A stretch of DNA of 64,000 bases. It comes from Helicostylum pulchrum. Taxonomy: Eukaryota > Mucoromycota > Mucoromycetes > Mucorales > Mucoraceae. This document shows, piece after piece, positions 35,363-45,506 of the stretch. Within the stretch, counting starts at the first letter, position 1. Every line of letters begins with the position of its first letter. Under the pieces are notes generated by a model. The model had not been told where the DNA came from. It saw nothing but the letters and a program-made list of their open reading frames with translations, and searched no databases. The translations under genes were made by a program, and so were the position numbers. Location: the NCBI GenBank assembly GCA_025677825.1, contig JAIXMO010000010.1, positions 186,001-250,000 of the forward strand, written 5' to 3'.

Positions 35363-35396
<34 letters not shown>

Positions 35397-37136
35397 TATG
35401 CAAATAAGAATGCCAAGATTAAGTGAACACCAATCTGGATTTTTGGCTGAGCAATCAGCGCAGATGGTATTGGATAGGTCTTTTCTTAGTAATACTAGTA
35501 AATCCGAATTAGAATTAGGTCTTGTTTGTTGTGATGGGTGAGGTGTGGCTGAGGTAGGAGAACTAATATATCGAATTTCTTTTCGACCGTGATATCTCTT
35601 TTTCAACAAGTACTTATCCTTGGCAGCTGCTAATCCGCTCAATGCTCCACTGAGAGACCTACCTTGGTTTTTCCAGTTGGTTGCATGAGGTGATAGACTA
35701 GACGAAGGTGTAGGCGACGTGTTTTCATTTAGGTTGATGGTGCTACTCATACCGTTTAATAAACTACTGATGGCGTTATTGATTGTCGCGATCCAGCTGG
35801 ACAGTTCTTCACTGGATGTTGCCTGATACATGCGACGGAAATTGGGTGTAATCACTTCAAAGCAAAATCTACGGTCGGCATTGCGTGCTTCTCGGACGGT
35901 TGCAAATCGTAAATTAATAGGTTCAATGTGTGTCTCTAAATGCTTTTTCCAGTTACTGTATTCGTGAAGTTGTCCACCGCTCAAGACACACCAGTATTTA
36001 TGCCAATTGATCGTAGAAGACATATCAAAGGAGGGAGTTGTACTGTGGTTATGGCTCTTGGATGGCTTGGACGTAGCGAATAAAAAACCTTCTTTTCTTC
36101 TACCACTTGTGTTTTTATAGTTTTGATCTTGTTGTTCTAAATCACGAATACCTTTAAATTTATTTTCCAATATACCTAATCCAATAACAGGTTGTTGTTG
36201 CTGCTGATGATGAAAGAAATCATTTACTTGAGTTGATTCGTCCAAGGGTAACGTATCAGGTGATAGTTCAGGTAGTATAGAGTATGTAGGTGAAAGTGGA
36301 GAAAAGGATTTACGCTTGATATCAACAGCATCATCTTCCATTGATGGTGTGTATTTAGACACTATAATCTTTCTCTTTTCATCTCTTTCTTGATTTACCA
36401 TCTTTTGTTCACGAGAGGCTTCAGCAATCATAATGGCCAATTCATCCAATCCTTGTTTATGAGGTTCTAACGTCTTGTGTACATCTTGAAAGAATGAAAA
36501 TTGCTTTTGATACAAATTTAATAAATGATACAGTATCTCTTGTTCCTTTTTGCCTCCGTGCAAGTCTCTTAAAAAAGTATAGTAATCAAACCGCACTAGA
36601 TCAAATTCACGTTTTTTCAACAAGAATTCAGCTTCCGTTCTTTGTTGCTTTTTGTTGTTATTAGGTGTCTTTATACTAAGATATTTGGCAAGGTTTGTAT
36701 AATAGTCTTTACTGACATCTTCAAATTGCCTCTTTTTGGTATCTACTGTCTTTATATCCATATCATATAATTTTTGTAGAGGGTGGATCAATAAACTTTG
36801 CATACAGAATAAAAGTCGCTCTTGCTGTTCATGTAATTTTTGCCAAGTAAAGTCAAGGTAATGACTAAAAAGTGGTTCTGAAAACGGTGCTTCCTTTAAG
36901 GCTTCAATAAATAGCTTATCTTGCTCCAATACAAGTGTCTTGGCTTCTAAATTGGCACTGGCTGCTTTTAGTATACGCTTTAAATAACCTTTTAAAACAA
37001 GGGTTCTGCTTTCGTATTCTTTTACTGTCGCTCGAAAGAGTGGTCCATCTTCTAAATCTACGTCTATGCGTACATCGGAACTTTTTGGCGTACAATACAT
37101 GTCTGAATTATCATAACTTGTCATAACGTCTGACAT
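34356..37136 (-). CDS. BAR-PH-ArfGAP-ankyrin protein, ACAP-like
   Basis: Exons 37136-35396 and 35314-34356 sum to 900 codons (899 aa). Order: a BAR-type membrane-curving coiled coil (about residues 20-270); a PH domain (about 330-450: GRRKEGFLFATSK, WHKYWCVLSGGQLHEYS, RRFCFEVITPNFRRMYQATSS); a zinc ArfGAP domain (CADCSAKNPDWCSLNLGILIC, spliced to ECSGIHRSLG with the arginine finger); and C-terminal ankyrin-like repeats (ILYHAIAQDDIPKALYAIALGANINQ). Such proteins switch off Arf GTPases on endocytic and recycling membranes. The intron splits the zinc finger just before the CSGIHR motif and contains a long poly-A tract on the coding strand. Confidence 0.93.
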
Positions 37137-37329
37137 GAGTATATTAGATACGTATGTGTGTTGAAAAGAAAAAAAGAAAAAGAGAGAAAAAAAAAGAAGC
37201 TTTGTTTTTGGACAACTAAAAATGGAAAATATTCAATTTGCGACCCTTTTTTTTTTTTTTTTTGGGTTGGTTAGGAGAAGAGAGTGTGGTTTATGTATGA
37301 TAAATTTATTTACAATTTAATTGTGTGTT

Positions 37330-37540
37330 TTAACCTCTTGGTGTTGATACAAATAATGCAACAGGTCTTCGGGAACCTATGTCAGCTGCTGCAACTTGGG
37401 GGATAGCCTCACAGCAAATCGAACCAAAGGCGGAGGAGGTCATCCAGACACGGAGCTTTGACCACTTTGCGAGAGTGAAAAAAAAAAAGATCAATTATTG
37501 TTCATTATACTCCTTTTTTTGTCAGTGCAATATTTTACCT
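37330..37540 (-). other. GC-rich island with a short open frame
   Basis: About 100 bases around 37370-37470 are near 55% GC, far above the surrounding DNA. Read on the minus strand, a frame (VWMTSSAFGSICCEAIPQV, then ADIGSRRPVALFVSTPRG) ends at a TAA at 37330-37332. The plus strand is also open (ASQQIEPKAEEVIQTRSFDH). A donor-like AAGGTAAAA at about 37540 may mark an upstream exon. It could be a gene end, an RNA element or acquired DNA. I cannot tell which. Confidence 0.3.
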
Positions 37541-37625
37541 TCTTATAACTCCATACAGTTAGAGTTTTTTTCATAAGTGTACAACATATCTTTTTCAAGC
37601 CCTTTGATGTTGTAATATTGGATGT

Positions 37626-38342
37626 TAAACTCTGAAATCGAGCAAATACTTCTTGATCAATTCTTCAGAGGCTGTCACCTTCTTCATTTGAACGATCTCC
37701 GCCAAGTTAGCTTCGATTTCTTCGACATACAAACATTTATTCACGATCATCCTTAGTAGTAAGGAAGCAGCAGCTTGTTGACAGTTTTTTGTTCGAAGAG
37801 AAAGCGTGAGTCTTCACGTATTGATTTAGCAATCTTGGTACTTTAGTAGCCAAGACAGCAACATCCGGAATATATATAGTTTTCGAAGATACGGTATCAT
37901 ATCGGTTGGTAATTGAAGCGGAGAGGTTTGGTATAGCGGAACCAAAAAAGACACGGACTTTATTTGACTCTACACGGCCAAAAAAAAGCCAGAGGTGACG
38001 AGCAACTCGACATCGAGGAATCTTGTCATCAGTTCGAAGTAGTCCCGTCCAGATCTTGTCTTTTTTAGAATGAAAGAAACCATTTCTTCTTGAAAACCTA
38101 CGCGAGACACGTCAGCACAATCGTCTATTTCGCTACTGGTATGGATAAAGATACTGAACTAGAGCAAAAGAACCAATAGTTAGTTATATAAAATTACATG
38201 TTTCATACACTTTTTACAGTACTCACAATATGATAAGATCTGCTCGTTGGCTAATATCTATCGTATTTTTGACAAGCTTGTTATCGTATGCTACATATTT
38301 GATAGTATCGATAGCACAATTCCAAGAGATCCGTACATACAT
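37626..38342 (-). pseudogene. Cryptic gene of unknown family, probably frameshifted
   Basis: An exon from an ATG at 38342 to 38227 (MYVRISWNCAIDTIKYVAY, ISQRADLII) ends at a GTGAGT donor. It splices in phase to 38153 (IFIHTSSEIDDCADVSRVGF) and reads through a protein-like stretch (GRDYFELMTRFLDVELLVTS) into a run of eight T at 37981-37988. From there the reading must shift frame to continue as GRVESNKVRVFFGSAIPN, then LATKVPRLLNQYVKTHAF and a helical end (VEEIEANLAEIVQMKKV) closing with TAA at 37626-37628. That second frame is open for 161 codons (38111-37626). A frameshift at the T run, or a hidden intron, explains the break. About 215 residues in all; family not recognised. Confidence 0.45.
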
Positions 38343-38376
38343 AAAAAAATCACTTGTTGATGGGTATACCCTGTAA

Positions 38377-38960
38377 AAAGGAGGAAGAAAAAGAAGTGAT
38401 TTAACTATTCTAAAAAAAAGAGACAGATAAATACGTGTTGGACTGATAAAATAGTCACTTTAACTCATGTGATCTATTTCATTATTTCTACGTAGTCGTA
38501 CACTTGTTTGTTCGCATGAGAGTATTTAATACAAAAAAAAAAGTTCGAATGAGTAGGGTTGGATTTGTATAGTGTAGAACGGACCCAGTGTCACTGACGA
38601 TTTTTTTTTCTTTTTATAAGTATCATATTTGATTAATTTGACACGTATAAGCATTATTATTTAAGCTTGTTTTATGAACAGTAGTGGTTATTATAACTAT
38701 TTTATATTAAATAAATTACTCGCATGAACGGCATAAATTTGAACGTATAAAAGCCCTTTTTTGAAATTTGTTACCATGTTTCCTAATATAGACTTAAAGA
38801 TACTAAAGAAAAGTCAGTCGCCAAGGTTATCTATTTATATAACTGAGTTTTTTCCTATTTTCACTTATATGTAATATTTAAAAAAGGGCTTGGAATTTTA
38901 TTTACTACTCTTTTTCTTTTCTCCTTTTTTTTTTCTCATAAAAACAAGTCTATTAACACC
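38377..38960. other. Spacer upstream of the proline-rich membrane protein
   Basis: About 0.6 kb, AT-rich. On the minus strand between 38440 and 38530 short frames (ANKQVYDYVEIMK) and splice-like signals may belong to an extra 5' exon of the cryptic gene below. Near 38870-38950 a T-rich stretch leads into the start of the plus-strand gene. Confidence 0.4.
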
Positions 38961-39983
38961 ATGTACAATAATAACAGTAATAGTCACCCTGATCCATTTG
39001 CTGGACAGTACCCTACACCACCACCTCCTCCTCCACCTACACAAACTAGTAATAACGAATCATCACATCATATATTTCAGCCACAACCAGTAGTTTATCA
39101 TCAATCTGATAGCTTCAGTCAACCTATTCAAGACACATATGTTCCTCCTCCTCAACCTACAATGCATTTACAAGAAGCCTATGCTCCACCACCTCAAGCT
39201 ATGCACTTGCAAGAATCATACAATCCAGTTCAACCAGAAACCTATGTTCCTCCACAAATGCGACAAGATATCTACACTCCACCCGAGAGATCAGACTATT
39301 ATCACCACAACAACCAACAACCAAGTTATTATAATAGCGGTATGCTAGATGAAGAAAGAAATGTACATGGCGTTGATCATTACCGTAATGAACAACCACT
39401 GGACGAATACCTTCGACAAGAGCGTGAAGAGTATATGAAACACGAATTACCTAAACCAATTAAGCACGAATCAGATCAAGTGATACCTTTTTATAAAAAG
39501 GAAGACTATGACGAGCCCGAAAAGACGCCAATGGTACAACAACCTATTTTAAGTAAAAAGGAAAGAAAGAAGCTAAAGAAAGAGCAAGATCAGTATCAGC
39601 CTTATATAGTAAAGCCTACTTTGGCACCTGAAAATGAGCCTGAAAGTTACAAGTATAGACCTTCACAGAAGGAAGAAAAGAGTGGTGCCTGCTGCTGTTA
39701 TAACCCGGCTATTACTTGCTGTTCCTTCTTTTGCTTGTTAATCAGTGTTGCTTTTTTGGCGGCGGGTATTGCTTTAATGATCGCATCAAAAGTCGTCACG
39801 GACAAGTGTAACAATCAATGCGAGAATATGATAGATCAAGCTCAGAATGCGTGCGGAACCATTTGTAGTAAAGTATTACACAATGGTATGTTTTATGGTG
39901 GTATTGTCGTAGCTTCACTAGCTGGTATAGCTGTTATATGGAAACTTATTATGTGGACATGTGCAGGTTACTCCAAAAAATAA
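38961..39983 (+). CDS. Proline/glutamine-rich protein with C-terminal membrane segments
   Basis: Single exon of 340 aa. The N-terminal two thirds are disordered and rich in Pro, Tyr, Gln and His (HPDPFAGQYPTPPPPPPP, repeated MHL-QEAYAPPPQ and QESYNPVQPETYVPPQ). A Lys-rich charged stretch (SKKERKKLKKEQDQY) precedes a cysteine-rich patch (GACCCYNPAITCCSFFC) and two hydrophobic segments (about residues 255-275 and 305-330), separated by a small loop with four cysteines. The likely topology is a long cytoplasmic tail, two transmembrane helices and a short disulfide-prone loop; the CCC patch could be palmitoylated. No family recognised. It may be a cell-surface or tetraspan-like adaptor. Confidence 0.75.
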   Translation: MYNNNSNSHPDPFAGQYPTPPPPPPPTQTSNNESSHHIFQPQPVVYHQSDSFSQPIQDTYVPPPQPTMHLQEAYAPPPQAMHLQESYNPVQPETYVPPQMRQDIYTPPERSDYYHHNNQQPSYYNSGMLDEERNVHGVDHYRNEQPLDEYLRQEREEYMKHELPKPIKHESDQVIPFYKKEDYDEPEKTPMVQQPILSKKERKKLKKEQDQYQPYIVKPTLAPENEPESYKYRPSQKEEKSGACCCYNPAITCCSFFCLLISVAFLAAGIALMIASKVVTDKCNNQCENMIDQAQNACGTICSKVLHNGMFYGGIVVASLAGIAVIWKLIMWTCAGYSKK

Positions 39984-40219
39984 CTATTACTTTTTTAATA
40001 AATAATCAAATATCATTTAAATTACTTTCTCTCCCCCCCCATATAAAATATAACCACCCCCAAAAATCCCTTTTTTCCGGATGTTGGATTAGCCGTTTCG
40101 TGCATTTTGGGATAATCTTTTTCATGTGTTGAGGAAACTTTTTTTTATTTTTTTACTTTTTCTTCTTTCTTCTTTTTTGCAATTTAAAACATATAAAGGT
40201 CCCCTTTTTCTTTAAAAGT

Positions 40220-42962
40220 ATGCCGGAGGATTCTATTAAACGTCAAAGAGTTAGTAAAGCATGGTAAGTTCTGTTTGACACTTTTTTTTTCCTTGTGTAA
40301 TATTCATAATTTTTTTATTTTATTTTATTTAACAAAAAAAAAAAAAAAAAGCGAGCAATGTCGTCGAAAGAAGGTCAAATGCGATGGAGCACAAGCAATT
40401 TGTGGTAATTGTGCTACTTTAAACCTACCTTGTACATATAAAGAGTCTACAAAGAAGGTAAAACCAGTGATAAAATAATCAAAATTTACGTTTTACAACA
40501 AAGGCATTGACAAATATATATTTTTTGACAGAGAGGTCCCCCTAAAGGTTATATCGAAGCAATTGAAGGAAGATTACACCGTTTAGAATCATTATTGGGC
40601 AATATTATTCAAGAAGACGATCCACGTTCACAAGCTATTCTAGCCGAACTAAACTCGCCATTGGAAACAGCTTATGGCGAACTAGTGAGACCCCGTCCCG
40701 TACGTTCCACCACACTTGAATCTACAAGGAACGCGGAAATAGCGATAAGCGATACACCTACTACCATTGCACTTGAGCACCCTCAACCTAGCACAACCAC
40801 ATCACCCTCCGAACCACCCGAAAACCCCAACGACAACCTTGGCAACTTATCCATTGATGAAAGTGGTCAATTAAGATACTACGGTAAATCATCTGGCTTC
40901 TACATGTTACGCGGCAGTAAAAATTTTCAAAATGGTGCCTTTCATTTTAATTCAAGAGGTTATCATCGCACAAAAAAAAATACAGACGGACAAAATATTT
41001 TGCCAAATCCTTTAGCCGTCGTCGACCCGTTCGAGTTACCTCCTCCCGATCTCTCCAAAAATCTTTTGGATCTTTACTTTACTCACTTTTATCCATTCTT
41101 ACCGCTTTTGCACAAAAAAGCCTTCTTGGCCTCGCTGGAATCAGAAACACATAGACCACCACCCCTGTTGTTAAACGCCATTTATGCCGTAGCCTCGCGT
41201 ATCTCGCCTGACGTCAGAGTAAGAGCTGATCCCTCTTTACGTGAAACCGCGGGTGACATCTTTTTTGAAAGAGCTAGAATCTTATTGGATTTCGAGTGGG
41301 ATGATTTCAAAGTATCTACTGTACAATCCTTGTTATTATTAAGTAGTCATCAAAACGGTGCTTTGAAAAACATTCGTGGTTGGTTATACAGTGGTTTGGT
41401 AAGTTCTTTATAACTACATAAAATAATATCTAACCCATTTCTTCCTTTTGCAGGCTTTTAGAATGTGTCAAAACTTAGGTTTAAATCGAAACTGTGATGC
41501 TTGGAATTTATCCGACGAAGAAAAGGAAGAACGAAAGCGAGTATTTTACTGTTGCTTTGTAGTTGACCGATTAACATGCGCTATGCACGGCCGAGCACCC
41601 ATGATTGACGAGCGAGATTTAGACACACCTTACCCATCTCAAGTCGACGACGACGACCAAAACAACAAACCCACCATCATGGAAGATTTCCACCAACTGA
41701 TTAAACTGTGTGAAATCCTGGGCGATATCCTGTGCCAACTCTACATGGTCAAAGGCCGAAAACAAGTGAACAAAATGTCTTCACCCGACACTGTCATTTC
41801 TAAGCTAGACCGTGCCTTAAACAACTGGATGAACAACCTGGCGCCTTGGTCTCAGTACCGCGTGCCCAACACACGTATGGCCGAAAAGGCACCAGCACCC
41901 AAACTAGAGCTGTGCCAGATCCACATGCTGTTCTACACTTCCTTGATTTTACTGCACCGACCCTTTATCCCGGGCCCTACACAAACCGGTACACCTTCCG
42001 TCTTCCCCTCTGCCTCCATCTGTACCTTTGCCGCCAACAAAATTCTAGATATCGTTGAATGTTTAATGGCAGAAGGAAGGTTAAAGAACGTCAACAATTA
42101 CGCGCTGTATTTCATGTTTACCGCAGGCATTATTTTCATCAACGACGCTTTATCTTCCGACAGCATGTTTGCATTTGAAGCAAAGATCAGTATCAACAAG
42201 ATCATTCGCGCCATGGATGAAGTCGAAGCTACCTGGATCACCTCTGCACGTCACTGCAACATCCTGGGTGAACTGGCCGGATTACGCGACATCAACTTGG
42301 AAAACGTAGATGAAGGATACAATCGTGCAGTCAAACCTGAACTCAGCGAGCAACACGAATCGCTTTCCATCGCCGTACCCAACTCTCCTGTATTACAACA
42401 CGCTGCTTTACCCGTTTCTTCTTCTTCGTCTTCGTCCGAGTTCAGAAGAAACCCCATCGATGTTCAACGTGGAACCGATCACAAGTTTCCAGAGTACTTG
42501 ACGCAGTACGTTGCAAATTTTAAAAACGATACAGAACAGTCTCCTTTTAATACTCCACCTGTCAATACGCAGGCTAGTTTTAGTCGATCTAGTTACTCAA
42601 ATGACGAAAGGCCGTTCGATCCTATAGGCACCGCGTTCTTTGGCGTGCCCATGTCTTTTGATATCGACGAGTGGAATAGTTATTTTAGTAATCAGAATTA
42701 TCGATCGCAAAGTAGTAGTGGGGATCCGAGACCCACCACTGCCGCTAGTTCGAGTCAGTCTCAGTTTTCTTTTATGACAAATGAACAGTTACAGCAGCAG
42801 CAAGCACAGCAGCAGGCACAACAACAAGCACAACAAGTACAACAACAATCACAACAAGTACAGCAGCAAGTACAACAACAGGCACAGCAGCAGGCACAAC
42901 AGCAAGCACAACAAGCACATCAGCAACAACAAGACACGAGACCTCAGCCATCAATGTGGTGA
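40220..42962 (+). CDS. Zn2Cys6 fungal transcription factor
   Basis: Exons 40220-40263, 40352-40457, 40532-41398 and 41454-42962 sum to 842 codons (841 aa). The DNA-binding binuclear zinc cluster (residues 15-45) is CEQCRRKKVKCDG...CGNCATLNLPC, followed by a basic linker RGPPKGYIEAIEGRLHRLESLLG that starts a dimerisation coil. The central fungal-specific domain is clear: DLYFTHFYPFLPLLHKKAF, GWLYSGLAFRMCQNLGLNR, EERKRVFYCCFVVDRLTC and GRAPMIDERDLD. The first exon ends one codon into the zinc cluster, as often in such genes. The C-terminus is Ser- and Gln/Ala-rich, a probable activation domain. Target genes unknown. Confidence 0.93.
42785..42945 (+). repeat. Gln/Ala/Val-rich C-terminal tract
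   Basis: About 50 codons of mixed CAA/CAG with regular GCA and GTA, giving QQAQQQAQQ and QQVQQQ patterns near the end of the Zn2Cys6 factor. It is similar in style to the tract in the Sfp1-like factor at 28600-28950. Confidence 0.85.
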
Positions 42963-44171
42963 TTAAAGTAAAGTTTACCTCCTCTTTTTTCACCCCTCTC
43001 ACAACTTTGTTTAGCATTTTCTTTTCTCCCTCTTTGGCTTTTTAGATACGTACACACACTTAATAATATAATCACCTTTTTTTTTTCATTGTTTGTACCG
43101 TCCTTTTCATAATGCATTAGAAACATATATACATGACAATTACGAAAAAAAGGGGTAGATAATTTTATTTTTCTTTCCTCTATACACACAACTCATATGT
43201 TCACATCGTTATGATAAGTGAACAAATTTGGACTACCTGTTTTGTTTACACTAGGAGAGAACCCTTTATTTTGAACTAAAGTGGCGAAGAGAACTCTTGT
43301 TCTGTTTAAGATGATGCAATTTTCTGTTTTAGCGGGAAAATAAAGGAGGAAGTTGAAAGGGAGAAGCATAATATGTTTTAGCTTTCTATGCGTTATGATG
43401 TTACTAATAGGTTTTTTTATGCGCGCATATTGAAGCTCGTAATATACAAAGAAAATAAATTAAAGTTTTTTATTTTAAAATATGCCGCATACAAAAAAAA
43501 AAAGGTAGAAAACAATTATCGTTAAATTAACATTACATTTTGTTAAATGTATCATGCAATTTGTTAGTTAATTCGTAATTGCTATTAAACTTTACAAAAG
43601 TATCACTTAAAAAAAAGAGTTAATATTATATCTGAGAACAAAAAAAACTCGTTCTTACATATTTTCTTTGTATTCGGATTGAACTGAATTTCGGGATAGC
43701 TTAGAAGGGGATCACCACGCTATCTTTATTTGGTGTCGGACCCCATGTTCTCCAAACAAATCTTTCATTGACAGAAATACCACATGAAGGAATTCGGTGA
43801 AGTATATAAAGAACTGTGTACCACCTTGCGCTGGTAAAAAAATAAATAGGGTTTTCCTTCTCAAGTCCGAAATCCAGGGGATTTTTTAAAAAAAGAGATT
43901 TGTATAGTGGCCGTAATATACTAATAGGATGCAATACAAAAAGCAAATAAATATGTGTTTCTTTTTACCTCACGTTTTACCTCCTTAGATTCTTGGTATT
44001 CTTTGTATCGTGATGCTCCTCTTTGATGTACTATAATTAATTTGCTCGGTCTAAACTATCCTCTCCTTCCGTCCATGTACAAAAACCTCTGATATAAATT
44101 CATCGTTGAACAAGAAAAAAAAAAACTTATAATCAAAAACCCTTTCTCTCTTAAACAAACAAACAGAAAAA
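42963..44171. other. Spacer between the Zn2Cys6 factor and the secreted protein gene
   Basis: About 1.2 kb, AT-rich with several homopolymer runs. It should hold the promoter of the small secreted protein near its right end. An 81-codon minus-strand frame (43701-43946) is listed separately. No RNA gene seen. Confidence 0.5.
43701..43946 (-). other. 81-codon open frame, possible terminal exon or remnant
   Basis: The minus-strand frame ends at 43701. Its last 40 codons (ARWYTVLYILHRIPSCG, then SVNERFVWRTWGPTPNKDS and VVIPF) have a convincing protein composition. A pyrimidine-rich stretch ending in CAG lies before this part, so it may be a last exon. No upstream exon or start was identified and the family is not recognised. 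Confidence 0.3.
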
Positions 44172-44597
44172 ATGAAATCACTTATCACTTTATTATTCAT
44201 TCTGTCTACTATCATTTATGTTTCGGCATTAAAACCTTCTTTAAATCAAGATTTACATACACCTAATTCAAATAATGTGCCATACATGCAAGAGAAACCA
44301 AAGTAACGTAACACACAGTGTATTTTTAACTATATCTTATAACTCACCCACCATATATGTAGTTTCTTAATTAAGCGTGAGTCTAGAAGATATATAAGAC
44401 GAAGTAGTAAGAACTGTGCAAAGAAAATGTGTTCGTTAAATTTGAAGCCGTGTCCAAAGGATTGTCCTCAATCATGCGGTTATATAGGTAGGTTTTTTTT
44501 TGACGGAGCAAATTAGACAGAAAAACTGACGATTACATTAGACTCTCCAGACCCATGTTGTCCTCTCTTAGGCACACCTTCTTGTCCTGATCTCTGA
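44172..44597 (+). CDS. Small secreted cysteine-rich protein
   Basis: Three exons, 44172-44302, 44363-44487 and 44542-44597, join in phase to 104 codons (103 aa). None of the exons is long enough to be found as an isolated open frame. The start MKSLITLLFILSTIIYVSA is a classic signal peptide. The mature part has an Arg-rich stretch (KRESRRYIRRSK) and then nine cysteines in CAKKMC, CPKDCPQSC, CC and a last single C before PDL-stop. The spacing suggests a compact disulfide-bonded fold. Small cysteine-rich secreted proteins of fungi can be effectors, antimicrobial peptides or wall proteins; nothing here decides among them. The poly-basic site before the cysteines could be cut by a Kex2-type protease. 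Confidence 0.75.
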
Positions 44598-44855
44598 AAA
44601 AAAAAACATGTAGTTTAAATTAAATAAATAAAGAAAAAACTGTGTTTTTATTTTTATTTTTTGTATAAAAAAAAATAAGAAAAAATTGGTATGGAAAAAT
44701 CAAAAAAAGTGCGTAAGAACGAGAAAAAGATGTAAAATGGGTTATAATAACTGTACTACTACGTGGCGGAAAGTGTAAATTACAATTTTTTTTTAAAAAA
44801 AAGATGAGTAAAAAAGAACTTTCTCTTTTTTAGGGGGGGGGGGGTATTATCTTGT

Positions 44856-45365
44856 TCAAAGATTAAATAGATAAGAAAAAGCTTCATCTACACGACCATC
44901 AAGATCAAGTGTAGAAAAGTAAGACTTCCAAAGATAAAATGCGACCAAAGCGCATGAAAGCCCAAACAAGCTACCACAAATGACTTGAGCCTTAGTATGA
45001 TGGCCTAACCGCACGCGCGACCACACTACGGCCAATGAAAAACCATGAAAAAAGAGTAGCACAATCACATTTTGCCATGTCAGTGCTGCTGTAAACAAAC
45101 ATTGCAAGTACGTGGTCAGGAAACAAATGGCCGCTGAGTGTGAGGAAGGCATCCCGTAACTCTTCTTCATCTTTATCTTTCCGCCTTGACGTCGGACCGG
45201 TCGAGGCTGTTGAATAATACGCTTCAGTACCTTGGCGCCAATTACTGTCGCCGCCGCCGTCAGTGTAAAATATACAATATGGAAAGACCGCAAGTAAAGT
45301 ACCGTTAAAAAGTTACATGCCAAAACTAATTCTCGTGTCTACATGAAATGCTAATGTCAATATAT

Positions 45366-45407
<42 letters not shown>

Positions 45408-45506
45408 CTTGCGTTCTCTGTCGAAGCTATCAAAATAAATTTGTACTCTGTGTATATTTACCCAAGATAATACATTTAAAAATCCTTTCTTCACTGACTT
45501 GGCCAT
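44856..45506 (-). CDS. PAP2-family phosphatase, dolichyl-diphosphatase-like
   Basis: Exons 45506-45462 and 45338-44856 sum to 176 codons (175 aa). The three phosphatase motifs are present: KRIIQQPRP (K-x6-RP), MPSSHSA (PSxH) and SRVRLGHHTKAQ. In the third motif Gln stands where many PAP2 enzymes have Asp, as in the HTxxQV pattern of dolichyl-diphosphatases (DOLPP1/Cax4), which recycle dolichyl-PP in the ER for N-glycosylation. At least three hydrophobic helices follow. The protein is shorter than typical DOLPP1 (about 230 aa), so one N-terminal helix may be missing or sit in an unrecognised exon inside the intron, which also holds a 36-base homopolymer. A 12-base G run lies 11 bases past the stop. 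Confidence 0.8.
45368..45403. repeat. 36-base T homopolymer (poly-A on the coding strand) in the PAP2 intron
   Basis: An uninterrupted run of 36 T lies inside the only intron of the PAP2 gene. The length may be inexact in the assembly. Confidence 0.95.

Noticed and set aside
38230..38376. 48-codon plus-strand frame with a hydrophobic start, like a mini membrane protein
   Set aside because: The opposite strand of the same segment reads as an exon of the cryptic gene with good splice phase, which is the better explanation.
42772..43017. Val/Ala-rich minus-strand frame
   Set aside because: Shadow of the Gln/Ala tract of the Zn2Cys6 factor.
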